From the NCBI RefSeq assembly GCF_001509585.1, contig NZ_LNCI01000004.1, positions 1 through 64,000 of the forward strand: a stretch of 64,000 nucleotides of DNA, written 5' to 3'. The notes under the pieces are model-generated. The model searched no databases. It saw nothing but the letters and a program-made list of their open reading frames with translations, and had not been told where the DNA came from. Source of the DNA: Tropicimonas marinistellae. Lineage in GTDB: Bacteria; Pseudomonadota; Alphaproteobacteria; Rhodobacterales; Rhodobacteraceae. The position numbers and the translations under genes are program-made. Shown in pieces: positions 18,381 through 26,560 of this stretch (its first letter is position 1; every line of letters begins with the position of its first letter).

Positions 18381-19796
18381 CTAAAGCAAAGGCGACAGCA
18401 ATCTCGAAACCGGCGCGCCCAACCGGATCTTTCTCGGTTGTTCGGAAAGGCGTTTCTCCAGGCGGAAGGAGCGTTCGAAATCGGCTTCGAGCATCCGTTC
18501 AGTCGCAGACGCGGCTCGCGGATCGAAGAACATGGCCATCGCTTCGAAATTCAAACGGAATGAGCGGTTGTCCATGTTGGTGGTACCGACCGCAGCGAGC
18601 GTGTCGTCGACCAGAACGACCTTCTGATGCATGAAGCCATCATTGTAGCGCCAGACGGAAGCTCCGGCACCCCGGATCTCATCGAAATACGCGAAGGCCG
18701 CGAGCCATGGCACGGTATGGTCGATCACCTCGGGAACCAGGATCCGCACATCGACGCCACGCAGAGCGGCAAATTTCAGGGCCGTCAGAATATCCGTGTC
18801 GGGCACGAAATACGGCGAGGCGATCCAGACCCGTTCCTTCGCTTGGGCAATGCAGGAGAAGAAGAAGAGCGCACCGGTCTCCATGTCATCGGCCGGTCCT
18901 GTTGCCATCAGGAGCGCCGTCATGTCGTCTTCGGCTTTCTCTGGCTCCCAGAACAACTCATCGATCAGGACCTCCCCGCTCGCCCAATGCCAGTCCTCTG
19001 CGAACACCAACTGAAGTTGCGCGACAAGCGGGCCTTCGAGGCGCACGTGGGTATCCCTCCAGTGGCCGAACGTGGGATCGAGGCCCATGTACTCATCACC
19101 GAAGTTCAGGCCGCCTGTGAAACCGGTTTTCCCATCAATGATGATTGTCTTTCGGTGGTTCCGGAAGTTCAGATGAAACCGGGTCTTTGCACCGGGGGTT
19201 TCTTTTGGGTTCACGAATTCGACACCGGCTTCCTTCAGTTCAGTGAAGTAACTCGCGGGCAATTTGATGCAGCCAACGGCATCGACCAGAAAGCGCACTT
19301 TCACCCCGCGCTTCGCCGCAGAGACCATGTGCTCCTTCAGGCTACGCCCAACGCCGTCATCATTCACGATGTACGATTGCACCAGGATGTAGTCGCTAGC
19401 TGCGTCCATCGCGCGAAAGATCTCCCCGAAGGTCTCCTCGCCGTCGATCAGCAAGCGCATGGAGTTGCCTCCAACAGCTGGAAACTCGGAGATCCGCTCG
19501 AACACCACTGTTGGCATCACGGTTTCTGTTGCCGGGACGTTTGCCTCCCCATGCGCACGAATGCCTTCCACGACTCGCTCGCTGGTACGCCGGGAGAGGA
19601 TGAAGCCCTGGTATCTGTGATGCCCGAGGAAAAGGTAGAGAGGCACTCCGAGGTAAGGTGCAGCAATTAGAAAGACCACCCAGCCGATTGCGCCTTGCGG
19701 GGTGCGAGAACCCTTAATGGCGCGCCACGCGAACGTGATCGCGACGATCTCCAGCAAGATCAGAATTGCGGCGAGGATATATCCCACTGTATTCAT
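18381..19796 (-). CDS. cls: cardiolipin synthase (phospholipase D family)
   Basis: A 471-residue inner-membrane enzyme that joins two phosphatidylglycerols into cardiolipin. Two N-terminal membrane helices (residues 4-24 and 38-58) precede two phospholipase D HKD motifs: HRKTIIIDG with GGLNFGDEY, and HQKVVLVDD with GTTNMDNRSF. Length and layout match ClsA-type enzymes. The start at MNTVGYIL is chosen because it opens the first helix; the frame is open 138 bases further upstream. Neighbouring genes encode other envelope proteins (MscS, DUF1269, YihY). Confidence 0.92.
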   Translation of the reverse strand: MNTVGYILAAILILLEIVAITFAWRAIKGSRTPQGAIGWVVFLIAAPYLGVPLYLFLGHHRYQGFILSRRTSERVVEGIRAHGEANVPATETVMPTVVFERISEFPAVGGNSMRLLIDGEETFGEIFRAMDAASDYILVQSYIVNDDGVGRSLKEHMVSAAKRGVKVRFLVDAVGCIKLPASYFTELKEAGVEFVNPKETPGAKTRFHLNFRNHRKTIIIDGKTGFTGGLNFGDEYMGLDPTFGHWRDTHVRLEGPLVAQLQLVFAEDWHWASGEVLIDELFWEPEKAEDDMTALLMATGPADDMETGALFFFSCIAQAKERVWIASPYFVPDTDILTALKFAALRGVDVRILVPEVIDHTVPWLAAFAYFDEIRGAGASVWRYNDGFMHQKVVLVDDTLAAVGTTNMDNRSFRLNFEAMAMFFDPRAASATERMLEADFERSFRLEKRLSEQPRKIRLGAPVSRLLSPLL

Positions 19797-20181
19797 CTCC
19801 GTTTTGCGCCGGTGTTTGATTGATAGACTACCGGTTCGGTAGCCAGCCGGTGAAAACGCCAGTTCCGGTTCAGTGCTCAGCGTGCGCCGGCTGGCCGCGT
19901 CCGCGCCAGCCACGGCGACGAAGCCAAAATGCACGGCTTGGCGCTCTCATTGACGACCGTCTGAGTTCCAAGGTCACTCTTTTTGGTTCGTGCACAAGCA
20001 GGTTGTCGACAGAATGGGCGCCGAAACTGGGTCCCACGCAAGACTTCGGCGCGCGTTACCCGGCGCTGAAGTTACCCAAGGTGTCTGCAGCACAAGCAAC
20101 ATGCGACTGTGCGTTTCATGTCTAAACGAGACCGCGCCTTCGGGGAAATGGTCCGCGATCGTCACTGTATTTCGGACGGTA
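19797..20181. other. intergenic stretch, nothing recognised
   Basis: Roughly 385 bases upstream of the cardiolipin synthase gene, downstream of the Cys-rich protein gene. I see no supported coding frame; it presumably holds the cardiolipin synthase promoter. Confidence 0.4.
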
Positions 20182-20628
20182 CTACTTGATCTGTGACAAG
20201 ACGCGTTTTCCCGCCTCAGTACAGGATCCACTCAACTTGGATTCTCGCGCGTACAGACATGCCAAGATGCGCTCGTCTGCTGTACTTACACTTGGGCATA
20301 GCCGCGCTGCGTCAGAGGTACAGGCTGCGCGGAGTTCGGCTTCGTAGGGTGTTCCTTTGAGCTCGGTGATGCCGGAAGGAACAAATCGTGCAACCGATCG
20401 TGAGTTTCCGGCGGCTTGAACATCGCTTGCGCAAGCCCCATCCAGCTTTTCCGAGTTTGCAATCAGGCAAGCGGCAACTCGCCCTTTTCCCTTCCGGACA
20501 TCTTCGCAATACCTGCCAATCTCGGCTTTGCAGCTTGACATGATGTCAGGCAGAGCGGGACCAGCGGACGTAGCAATCAGAACCACCGCCAGGAGCGGGG
20601 GAACAGCCAAGTAAAATGGGGAAAGCAT
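20182..20628 (-). CDS. secreted Cys-rich repeat protein
   Basis: A 148-residue exported protein with an N-terminal hydrophobic signal and two Cys-rich repeats of the type CKAEIGRYCEDVRKGKGRVA and ACTSDAARLCPSVSTADERI, each with the C-x(n)-C-x(n)-ACL-x(n)-C spacing of the Cys_rich_FGFR (Golgi apparatus protein 1-like) repeat seen in many proteobacterial periplasmic proteins. Function unknown. It stands alone on the minus strand between the cardiolipin synthase and mechanosensitive channel genes. Confidence 0.75.
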   Translation of the reverse strand: MLSPFYLAVPPLLAVVLIATSAGPALPDIMSSCKAEIGRYCEDVRKGKGRVAACLIANSEKLDGACASDVQAAGNSRSVARFVPSGITELKGTPYEAELRAACTSDAARLCPSVSTADERILACLYARESKLSGSCTEAGKRVLSQIK

Positions 20629-20788
20629 GGATTACCTCCATAAATCATAGGGTTGATTTGTGTTTTGCCGAGACATCTGTCTCGGCGCCTGGTCTTCTTT
20701 TTGTTGACCTTGTCTCGCGGCGCGTCCCGCCATCTTGCGTACCGGGAAGGATCGTTCGGACAGTTCGCCCACCGTGCAGTCGCGCATC

Positions 20789-21928
20789 TCATACAGACCG
20801 GTGAGGTTCGCGGTTCATAACCTGCGGATCCAGACTGTCCGCGGTCTTGATTGTATGCGTCGGGTAGGCGAGCTCGGTTCCGGCCCCGTTGACGGCGTGA
20901 CGGATTGCTGCGACGAGGCGCCCGCCAGCCTCAATGAAAGGCTGATATTCTTTGGTTTGCGTGAATCCCAGTGCGAGGATCTCGATCGCATTCTCGGACA
21001 GACCCTTTGGACACACGATCAGCGGACAGCTCCCGTCATGAACGAAATCGTCGCTTTCCTGCATATGCGCTCGGATCGCGTTACAAACCTGCTCCACCTG
21101 AGCATCGGTGGCGTCCAGCACCAGTCCAATTGTCCAGTAGATCCGCCGGTGATCCATGCGACTCTTGTTGAGCACAATTGCATTCGACAGTTCACTGTTG
21201 GGCACGTAGTGCGGCACGTGATCGAACCCCATGACCGTGGTCGAGCGTACGTCAACGCGGGTGACCGTGCCCTCCACGATCCCCGCAACAGCAATCCAGT
21301 CCCCCGTCTCGAAGCGCTTTTCACTCATGTTGTTCATGCCGGCGACGAGGTTTCGAATGAAGTCCTGCGACGCAATTGCGAGACCCGCGCCAAGGACGCC
21401 AACCCCGGTCAATGCGCTGGAAATGTCGATCTCCCAAACGGCGAGTAGGGCGGTGATTGACATCAGAACAACTACGAATTGTCCGAGCCGAACTATCCAA
21501 GACGTGTCTATGGCAGCTACCCCGATCTTACGCGGATTGATAAGAGCAACCATCGGTTCGACCAGCCGGTACCATGCCGCGAAGATTGCCAGGACAAGAA
21601 TGGAGATCAGCAACCGACGGGCGACACCACCGGCGAACTCGGGAAGCGCGACGACTTCTTGCGCCAAAAGCAGGCTGCCGGTTACGAGCAGGACGCGAAG
21701 GAAGGTCTCGATCTCCGAGTCGACCTCCTCCCCCAGCGTAATCGACAGGGTGCCGAGCACCCAGCGCACCACCTGCGCCAATCTGGTCGCGAGTGACTTT
21801 CTAAACAGGACGACGAGCGCGACGACCGCAATGGCCATCAGCGCGGGTTCCCGGTCCAGTTTTTCTAGCCAGTCGAGGAATGGGGCGGCGAAGCCAACAG
21901 CAAGATCTGTCAGGGTGTTGTCGTCCAT
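20789..21928 (-). CDS. MscS-family mechanosensitive ion channel
   Basis: A 379-residue channel of the small-conductance mechanosensitive family. Several N-terminal membrane helices are followed by the pore helix region GVGVLGAGLAIASQDFIRN and the beta-domain VGDWIAVAGIVEGTVTRVD-like segment (here FETGDWIAVAGIVEGTV), then TTVMGFDHVPHYVPNSELSN. These proteins release solutes on hypoosmotic shock. It lies in a run of envelope-stress genes on the minus strand, 47 bases after the DUF1269 gene. Confidence 0.9.
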   Translation of the reverse strand: MDDNTLTDLAVGFAAPFLDWLEKLDREPALMAIAVVALVVLFRKSLATRLAQVVRWVLGTLSITLGEEVDSEIETFLRVLLVTGSLLLAQEVVALPEFAGGVARRLLISILVLAIFAAWYRLVEPMVALINPRKIGVAAIDTSWIVRLGQFVVVLMSITALLAVWEIDISSALTGVGVLGAGLAIASQDFIRNLVAGMNNMSEKRFETGDWIAVAGIVEGTVTRVDVRSTTVMGFDHVPHYVPNSELSNAIVLNKSRMDHRRIYWTIGLVLDATDAQVEQVCNAIRAHMQESDDFVHDGSCPLIVCPKGLSENAIEILALGFTQTKEYQPFIEAGGRLVAAIRHAVNGAGTELAYPTHTIKTADSLDPQVMNREPHRSV

Positions 21929-21975
21929 CGTTGTCAGGAATCCCGAGCGGCCCGAAAGGACCGCTCCGGCATGCC

Positions 21976-22833
21976 TCAGAGCAGAGCGTCTGCGGCAAGG
22001 CGCGATGCTTTCTGAAGCTTTGCCTTGCGTTCGTGATAATCCGCAATCAACTCCGACTTGCGCTTGACAAACTTCGCCTTGGCGTCGCCCGCTGCAGTCG
22101 TGATCTGCGCCTCTAGCGCCTCGATCCGGGCTTCGTGCTCGGCATCGAGCTGGTCCATGCGCTTGTCGATCCGATCATTGGTCTGCTGGATCTTCTCTCG
22201 GGTGGCATCGATCTTGTCGTTGATGTCGTCCGCCATCTCGTCCATCGCAGCTTCCATCTCGGCATCGAGTTCCGACAGTTCTCGATCGAGTTCGGTCATC
22301 TCTGCTGCGATCTGATCGTCCTCGACATGGATCCGCGGTTTGCGATACAGCGTTCCCGCCAACTCCTTGACCTTGACGTCAAGAGGGGTGGTCCAGACCT
22401 CCTCAATCGATGCAACGAGGCAGCTTTTGCCTGGGGTCAGTTCGGTTGCGACCATGTCGACAACACCAACATCGATACCGGAGACCCAGAGGTCGCGATA
22501 CATACCCATAAGGCCACCCGACATCGATCCGAGCGCCATGCCGGTGGTCGCAGCCGATGCAGCAGCCGCTGAGCCGGCAATGGCGGCGCCGGAAGCGACA
22601 GCGGCAGGACCGGCCAGAACGCCCACCATTGCGCCCATGAGCATACCGAAAGCCGTCCCAATCGGCCCTTCATCCTCGGATTTCTTCAAAACGGCAACGC
22701 CGTCGAGATCCTTGGTGATGATGCCGTGGGCATAGATCACGAGATCTCCTTTCCGGTGCAGATCCTTGAGCGCCTCAGTCGCCTTGTAGGCCGTGGCTTC
22801 ATCGTCGCAGACGATGGCAATGAATTTGTCCAT
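21976..22833 (-). CDS. DUF1269 membrane protein with long coiled-coil tail
   Basis: A 285-residue protein. Residues 1-60 resemble the DUF1269 N-terminal ferredoxin-like fold (IAIVCDDEATAYKATEALKD), followed by a Gly/Ala-rich membrane hairpin (LMGAMVGVLAGPAAVASGAA) and a second soluble half. Unlike usual DUF1269 proteins (~170 residues) it continues with ~110 charged residues that should form a coiled coil (ELSELDAEMEAAMDEMADDI and onward). Start fixed by GGGGGGAG before the ATG. Likely an envelope stress protein; function not established. Confidence 0.8.
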   Translation of the reverse strand: MDKFIAIVCDDEATAYKATEALKDLHRKGDLVIYAHGIITKDLDGVAVLKKSEDEGPIGTAFGMLMGAMVGVLAGPAAVASGAAIAGSAAAASAATTGMALGSMSGGLMGMYRDLWVSGIDVGVVDMVATELTPGKSCLVASIEEVWTTPLDVKVKELAGTLYRKPRIHVEDDQIAAEMTELDRELSELDAEMEAAMDEMADDINDKIDATREKIQQTNDRIDKRMDQLDAEHEARIEALEAQITTAAGDAKAKFVKRKSELIADYHERKAKLQKASRLAADALL

Positions 22834-23011
22834 GATAATCTCCCCCCGCAGGCTGTTTGACCATGGTTGCTCCGGAAGCGTCGAACGCCTCCGCAATCAT
22901 GCTTGCCCATAATCCGAGGCCTGTCCCCTGCCGACTTCCCTGCAACGGTCGGATTCTGTATCCGAAACCTGCAAAGCAGGGGTGGCCAGCGTCGCAGTAG
23001 ACGATGTCGAT

Positions 23012-23509
23012 CTATTTCCGGAGCGACTTGAGGAGGACCGACAATAGCGGTGCAAGTAGGCTCGGCAGAGTCGCTCCAAACGGGTCGCGCGCAATACGGC
23101 GCACATTCTCGGCCAACTCGCCCGCTTCCGAAAGCACTCCCGCCACTTCGGCCTCGATGTCTTCCACGGCGAGATCGCGGACCTCGATGACGGGCTCGAG
23201 TTCTTTCTCGACCGACATGCGTGCCGCCTGCATCGCAAGCAGTGCAGCGATCACGAAATTGGCCAGGGCAATCACACATCCGGCGGCGGCATTCCCGAGC
23301 GAGTCCGCGATCCAGAAAAAAGCCCCGAGGTTTAGCATGACCACGCCAATTCCGGCAATCAGTGCCGCAAACGCCATGAGACCGGATTGGCTCCGCAGGA
23401 CCGCAAGCCGGCGACGGGCAATGATGCGTTCTGCCCGCATGGCTATCGTGACGTTCCGGCCAATGCGGTTTCCGCTTCGATGCAAGCCCCGAGTGATCTC
23501 GCTGGTCAT
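23012..23509 (-). CDS. small membrane protein, holin-X-like
   Basis: A 165-residue protein with a basic N-terminus, two membrane helices (about 45-66 and 72-95) and an amphipathic C-terminal tail (VIEVRDLAVEDIEAEVAGVL). This resembles putative phage-holin-superfamily/Act_holin-like proteins that sit beside DUF883/ElaB genes in stress-response clusters. It is 12 bases downstream of the ElaB-like gene, so the two are co-transcribed. No lysis genes are nearby, so a phage role is unlikely. Confidence 0.65.
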   Translation of the reverse strand: MTSEITRGLHRSGNRIGRNVTIAMRAERIIARRRLAVLRSQSGLMAFAALIAGIGVVMLNLGAFFWIADSLGNAAAGCVIALANFVIAALLAMQAARMSVEKELEPVIEVRDLAVEDIEAEVAGVLSEAGELAENVRRIARDPFGATLPSLLAPLLSVLLKSLRK

Positions 23510-23521
23510 GAACTCCTCCCC

Positions 23522-23812
23522 CTATTTCGACATCCGCCCGGCGAAAAAACCTAAAGCAAATGCACCGAGTGCCGTGAGAATGGGTTTGTGCTGCGGTAAA
23601 CCTCCTACTTCCTCGGAAAGACGTTTCAGCAAGTTCTCGAAGTCATCGATTTTCAGATCGTGATCAGACAGGAAACGGTCCAGTGCAGTTTCCGCGGCCT
23701 CGGTTCGGGTTTGTTCTGACGAAGCCTTTGCACCCAGCGCTGGCTCGGGACGTGCCGCCATTTCCGCGCGCAGTTTTTCGAGCTCCGCTTCGAGTTCTGC
23801 TTTGGTCGCCAT
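23522..23812 (-). CDS. ElaB/DUF883-like small protein
   Basis: A 96-residue protein with an N-terminal coiled coil (MATKAELEAELEKLRAEMAA), an acidic middle, and a C-terminal membrane segment ending ALGAFALGFFAGRMSK. This is the layout of DUF883/ElaB/YqjD proteins, which tether to the inner membrane by the C-terminal helix and associate with ribosomes in stationary phase in E. coli. The AAGGAGT before the ATG supports the start. Operon partner of the holin-like gene. Confidence 0.7.
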   Translation of the reverse strand: MATKAELEAELEKLRAEMAARPEPALGAKASSEQTRTEAAETALDRFLSDHDLKIDDFENLLKRLSEEVGGLPQHKPILTALGAFALGFFAGRMSK

Positions 23813-23998
23813 AACTCCTTTTCCTTTTGGGTAGACCTGAGTTCAAATGTGCCGAAACGCCTTCGCTGAGCTAAAGAGAATTCCTGTGCGCAGCGGACCT
23901 TGATGGAGCCTAGTCTGCACATCGGGCAAGTACCGGTACACTTGAAGCGCCCGAATTGCAGAATTCGGATAGTGTTTCGTGGATTGTTCTGCGGCGAG

Positions 23999-24596
23999 GG
24001 CGCAGCCTTCAGGGACGAGGTCATGGCGGTGCTGTCGAACAACCCCGGTCTGGGGTCGCTCTTCATCATATTCTGCGGAATCGCGTGGCTATTCGCGCAC
24101 GGTGAGATCGCCCATGCCATCGGACTGGCGGTTTGCGGCTTCGTTGTGGTCGGCACGATCGACAATGTGCTCAGACCAATCCGGGTGGGGCGCGTTTCCG
24201 GTTTGTCCGAAATCCTGACTCTGATCTCCAAACTCGGTGGGCTTGCCGCCTTCGGCGCGTCTGGGCTCGTGCTCGGCCCCTTTTTTTGCCGGGCTGTTCC
24301 TGTCGCTGTGGGAGACAGCACGCAAGACCAGTCGCGACGGTTCTTCGGAAGATGGTTTCGAGGCGGACACCCAGGATGCGAGTTTAGACGATCCCGAACC
24401 TGAACCTGAGCTTTCTGGCGAGGCGCAACTTCTGGATGACGAGTTGACGGCCGAGTTGGAAGAACTCCGCCGCCTGAAGATGGAAAGAGAGGCACGTCGG
24501 GCGGAGCGGACATACGGAGAAACCTGCACACCGCGCCTCACTTCGGCACATCTACGGATCGATCTCCCGAGTTCTGTCGCATCAACTGTCCGTTGA
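23999..24596 (+). pseudogene. AI-2E transporter family remnant (truncated and frameshifted)
   Basis: Only the last third of an AI-2E/UPF0118 permease is present. The frame reads VGTIDNVLRP and EILTLISKLGGLAAFGASGL, the family's most conserved segment, up to LVLGPFF; then a run of seven T (24281-24287) shifts the frame, and the expected continuation AGLFLSLWETARKTSR lies one base away and runs to 24596. Full-length family members have about 350 residues, so the N-terminal membrane helices are absent. The 3' end overlaps the convergent YihY gene by 59 bases. Non-functional on this evidence. Confidence 0.8.
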
Positions 24597-25386
24597 ACTC
24601 TGCCCCGAAAATGAAGATTGCCGACATCAGGTAGAGGAATACCAACGCCCCCATGATGCCTGAGAGGCCGGCATAGGTGACGCTATAGGTGGCGAAGTGG
24701 CGGAAGTAGACGCCGAATGCGGCTCCCGCGATACTCCACAAGAGCACGGTCAGTAGGATGCCAGGGAGCAACCTACGGGCCGGACGGTGGATACCGGGCA
24801 GCCAGGCATGTGCAGCGTAGACGGCGAAAAGTAGCACTCCTGTGCTCAGGGCAGTCCGCAGGGATTCGTTGGTGACGAAGCCGGGCAGGAAGGACGAGTT
24901 CGGACCTGAAACCAGTTGAAGATAGATCGGCACCGCAACTGAGAGCGCCCCGGCGACGCAGATAATCACGCTGCCACCGAGAACGAAAATCAGGCAGAGC
25001 GATCGCGTGCGCCAGACCGGCCGCGGGTCTTCCTCGCGATAGGCTGAGGTGATGGCAAGGCGCACGGCATCGACACCGTTGGAGGCGAAATATGTCGCCA
25101 GGAGACCTCCAAATGTCAGTGTTCGCAGGTTGCTGTCCCCGAGGACCGCTTCCATTTCGCGGACAACCGGGCCGGCAATTGTATCTGGCCACGAGCCGAA
25201 GACGAACTCCGTAAGCGCTTCTATCTCCAAATCCGCGCTCAACATACCGGCCAACGACAGGGAGAAGATGCAGAAAGGAAAGAGCGCCAGCATCATGGAA
25301 AGTGCGACATGACTCGACCGAGACCAGCCGAACTCCGTGTCAAACCGCAACCAGGCATTGCGCAAGGCGAGAATATAGTGGGTCAC
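24538..25386 (-). CDS. YihY/BrkB-family inner-membrane protein
   Basis: A 282-residue protein with about six membrane helices, starting with the family opening in which a cytoplasmic helix is followed by HVALSMMLALFPFCIFSLSL and containing the conserved ATYFASNGVDAVRLAITSAY segment. The YihY family was once called ribonuclease BN, but is now regarded as a membrane protein of unknown transport role. It begins with GTG in a GTGA overlap with the AraC stop, so translation is coupled to that regulator. Confidence 0.88.
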   Translation of the reverse strand: MTHYILALRNAWLRFDTEFGWSRSSHVALSMMLALFPFCIFSLSLAGMLSADLEIEALTEFVFGSWPDTIAGPVVREMEAVLGDSNLRTLTFGGLLATYFASNGVDAVRLAITSAYREEDPRPVWRTRSLCLIFVLGGSVIICVAGALSVAVPIYLQLVSGPNSSFLPGFVTNESLRTALSTGVLLFAVYAAHAWLPGIHRPARRLLPGILLTVLLWSIAGAAFGVYFRHFATYSVTYAGLSGIMGALVFLYLMSAIFIFGAEFNGQLMRQNSGDRSVDVPK

Positions 25387-26348
25387 GCCGCTTTGGTGCC
25401 GAGTGTCTCGGAAGGAAGTTCGCCGAATTGCCTTTTATAGGTCGCGGAGAAGCGCCCGAGATGGAAGAAGCCGTTCTTGATGGCGACCGACTTTATCAAA
25501 CCGCCATACGGGTCGGAGGTCCGTAACGCTCGCCGGACACGATTTAGGCGTATGGTGCGCAACCAGGCGGCCGGCGAACAGCCCACCGCGCGCTGAAAGG
25601 CATAGTGAAGCGTGCGCTCGCCGATTTCCAGCACCTCGCAAAGCTCGACGATGCCGACGGCTTCGTTCGGACGCGACCGGATAATGGCTTCTGCATCCCG
25701 GACGATGGACCGCTCGCGGCGGAAGTTCGGCGGTGCGACTTCTCCTCCACGATGCACAAGGATGGAATAGACGACGAAGCGCTCGATCTGTTCGACCACG
25801 TTGCGCAGAGTTTCTAGATCGTCTTCGGTCGGGTGTTTTGAGCAGGCCGCTTCGAGCATGTCGCAATAAACCCCTGCCTGTTCCTGAAGCGTGGCAACGC
25901 GTTTGGGGCCCAGCCGGGCAAGCCCGTGAAGACCGCCGGGTCCGGGACCATCCTTGCCAGAAAGCGCGGAATGGATCCTCAGAAAGCGCTCTTCCGGGAT
26001 GCTGAGCACAAAGGCATCCCAGGCACGCGGTGCAATGAACTCTGCCTCCCTATCCGGCTGCTGGAGCAACAGGTCATCGAGGCCGACTTTCTCTCCGAGC
26101 CACTGTCCGTTCCCACGCTTGTCGAGGGTCAGCGCAACCGCGTAACTGTCCGGCGGGGTTCGGCCTCGATATCGGATCCGGTTGCCCCATTGCACACGGC
26201 TGGCCTGCAAGCGGTCGAACTGTCCCACCGTTGTTTCGCCGTGAAACGCGCCGGGGGCGATCTGATCGTAGTGGTGATCCCAGCCCGCGAGGGACTCTCG
26301 CAGTTGGTCGAAATCGTTGGAAATGACCTTGCCGACGGCGTTTACCAC
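25383..26348 (-). CDS. AraC-family regulator of the hydrolase locus (copy 1)
   Basis: A 321-residue regulator with an N-terminal AraC_binding_2-like sensory domain and a C-terminal double helix-turn-helix (VGIVELCEVLEIGERTLHYA and the second helix in SVAIKNGFFHLGRFSATYKR). It starts with GTG after GGGGAGGGGAG. It is divergent from the sulfatase gene at 26561 and is a clear paralogue of the AraC protein at 29403-30356: both share DSFAVAL/DSYAVAL, ERTLHYAF/LRTLHYAF and FGELPSETL/FGCTPSQTL segments. It most likely responds to the locus substrate and controls the sulfatase; this is inferred from position. Confidence 0.85.
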   Translation of the reverse strand: MVNAVGKVISNDFDQLRESLAGWDHHYDQIAPGAFHGETTVGQFDRLQASRVQWGNRIRYRGRTPPDSYAVALTLDKRGNGQWLGEKVGLDDLLLQQPDREAEFIAPRAWDAFVLSIPEERFLRIHSALSGKDGPGPGGLHGLARLGPKRVATLQEQAGVYCDMLEAACSKHPTEDDLETLRNVVEQIERFVVYSILVHRGGEVAPPNFRRERSIVRDAEAIIRSRPNEAVGIVELCEVLEIGERTLHYAFQRAVGCSPAAWLRTIRLNRVRRALRTSDPYGGLIKSVAIKNGFFHLGRFSATYKRQFGELPSETLGTKAA

Positions 26349-26457
26349 CCCGCTCCCCTCCCCTTTGCCGTCTCAACCTAAGCGAGAATCGCGATCGATC
26401 AAAACCTGTGGAGAGCAATGCGACCGCGAGCGGCGCATCGTCGTGCCTTTGCAGGAA

Positions 26458-26467
26458 TCGGATATCG
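26458..26467 (+). promoter_or_regulatory. candidate AraC operator element TCGGATATCG
   Basis: The 10-base word TCGGATATCG, with the palindromic core GATATC, lies mid-way between the AraC copy 1 gene and the sulfatase gene. The same word lies mid-way between AraC copy 2 and its divergent DUF3604 gene (30428-30437). It also occurs by chance inside the coding sequence near 1463, so the case rests on position. Confidence 0.3.
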
Positions 26468-26560
26468 GTTTGGTTGGACGCTTCGGCGGCGCCCCGTTCA
26501 CAGTGAGAGAAGCGGCTTTTCGGAACTGCGGAATTCACACGAAAACGGGGGACAGAGATC

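Noticed and set aside
23012-23509. Holin-like protein as part of a phage lysis cassette
   Set aside because: No endolysin, spanin or other phage gene nearby; context is stress-response membrane genes.
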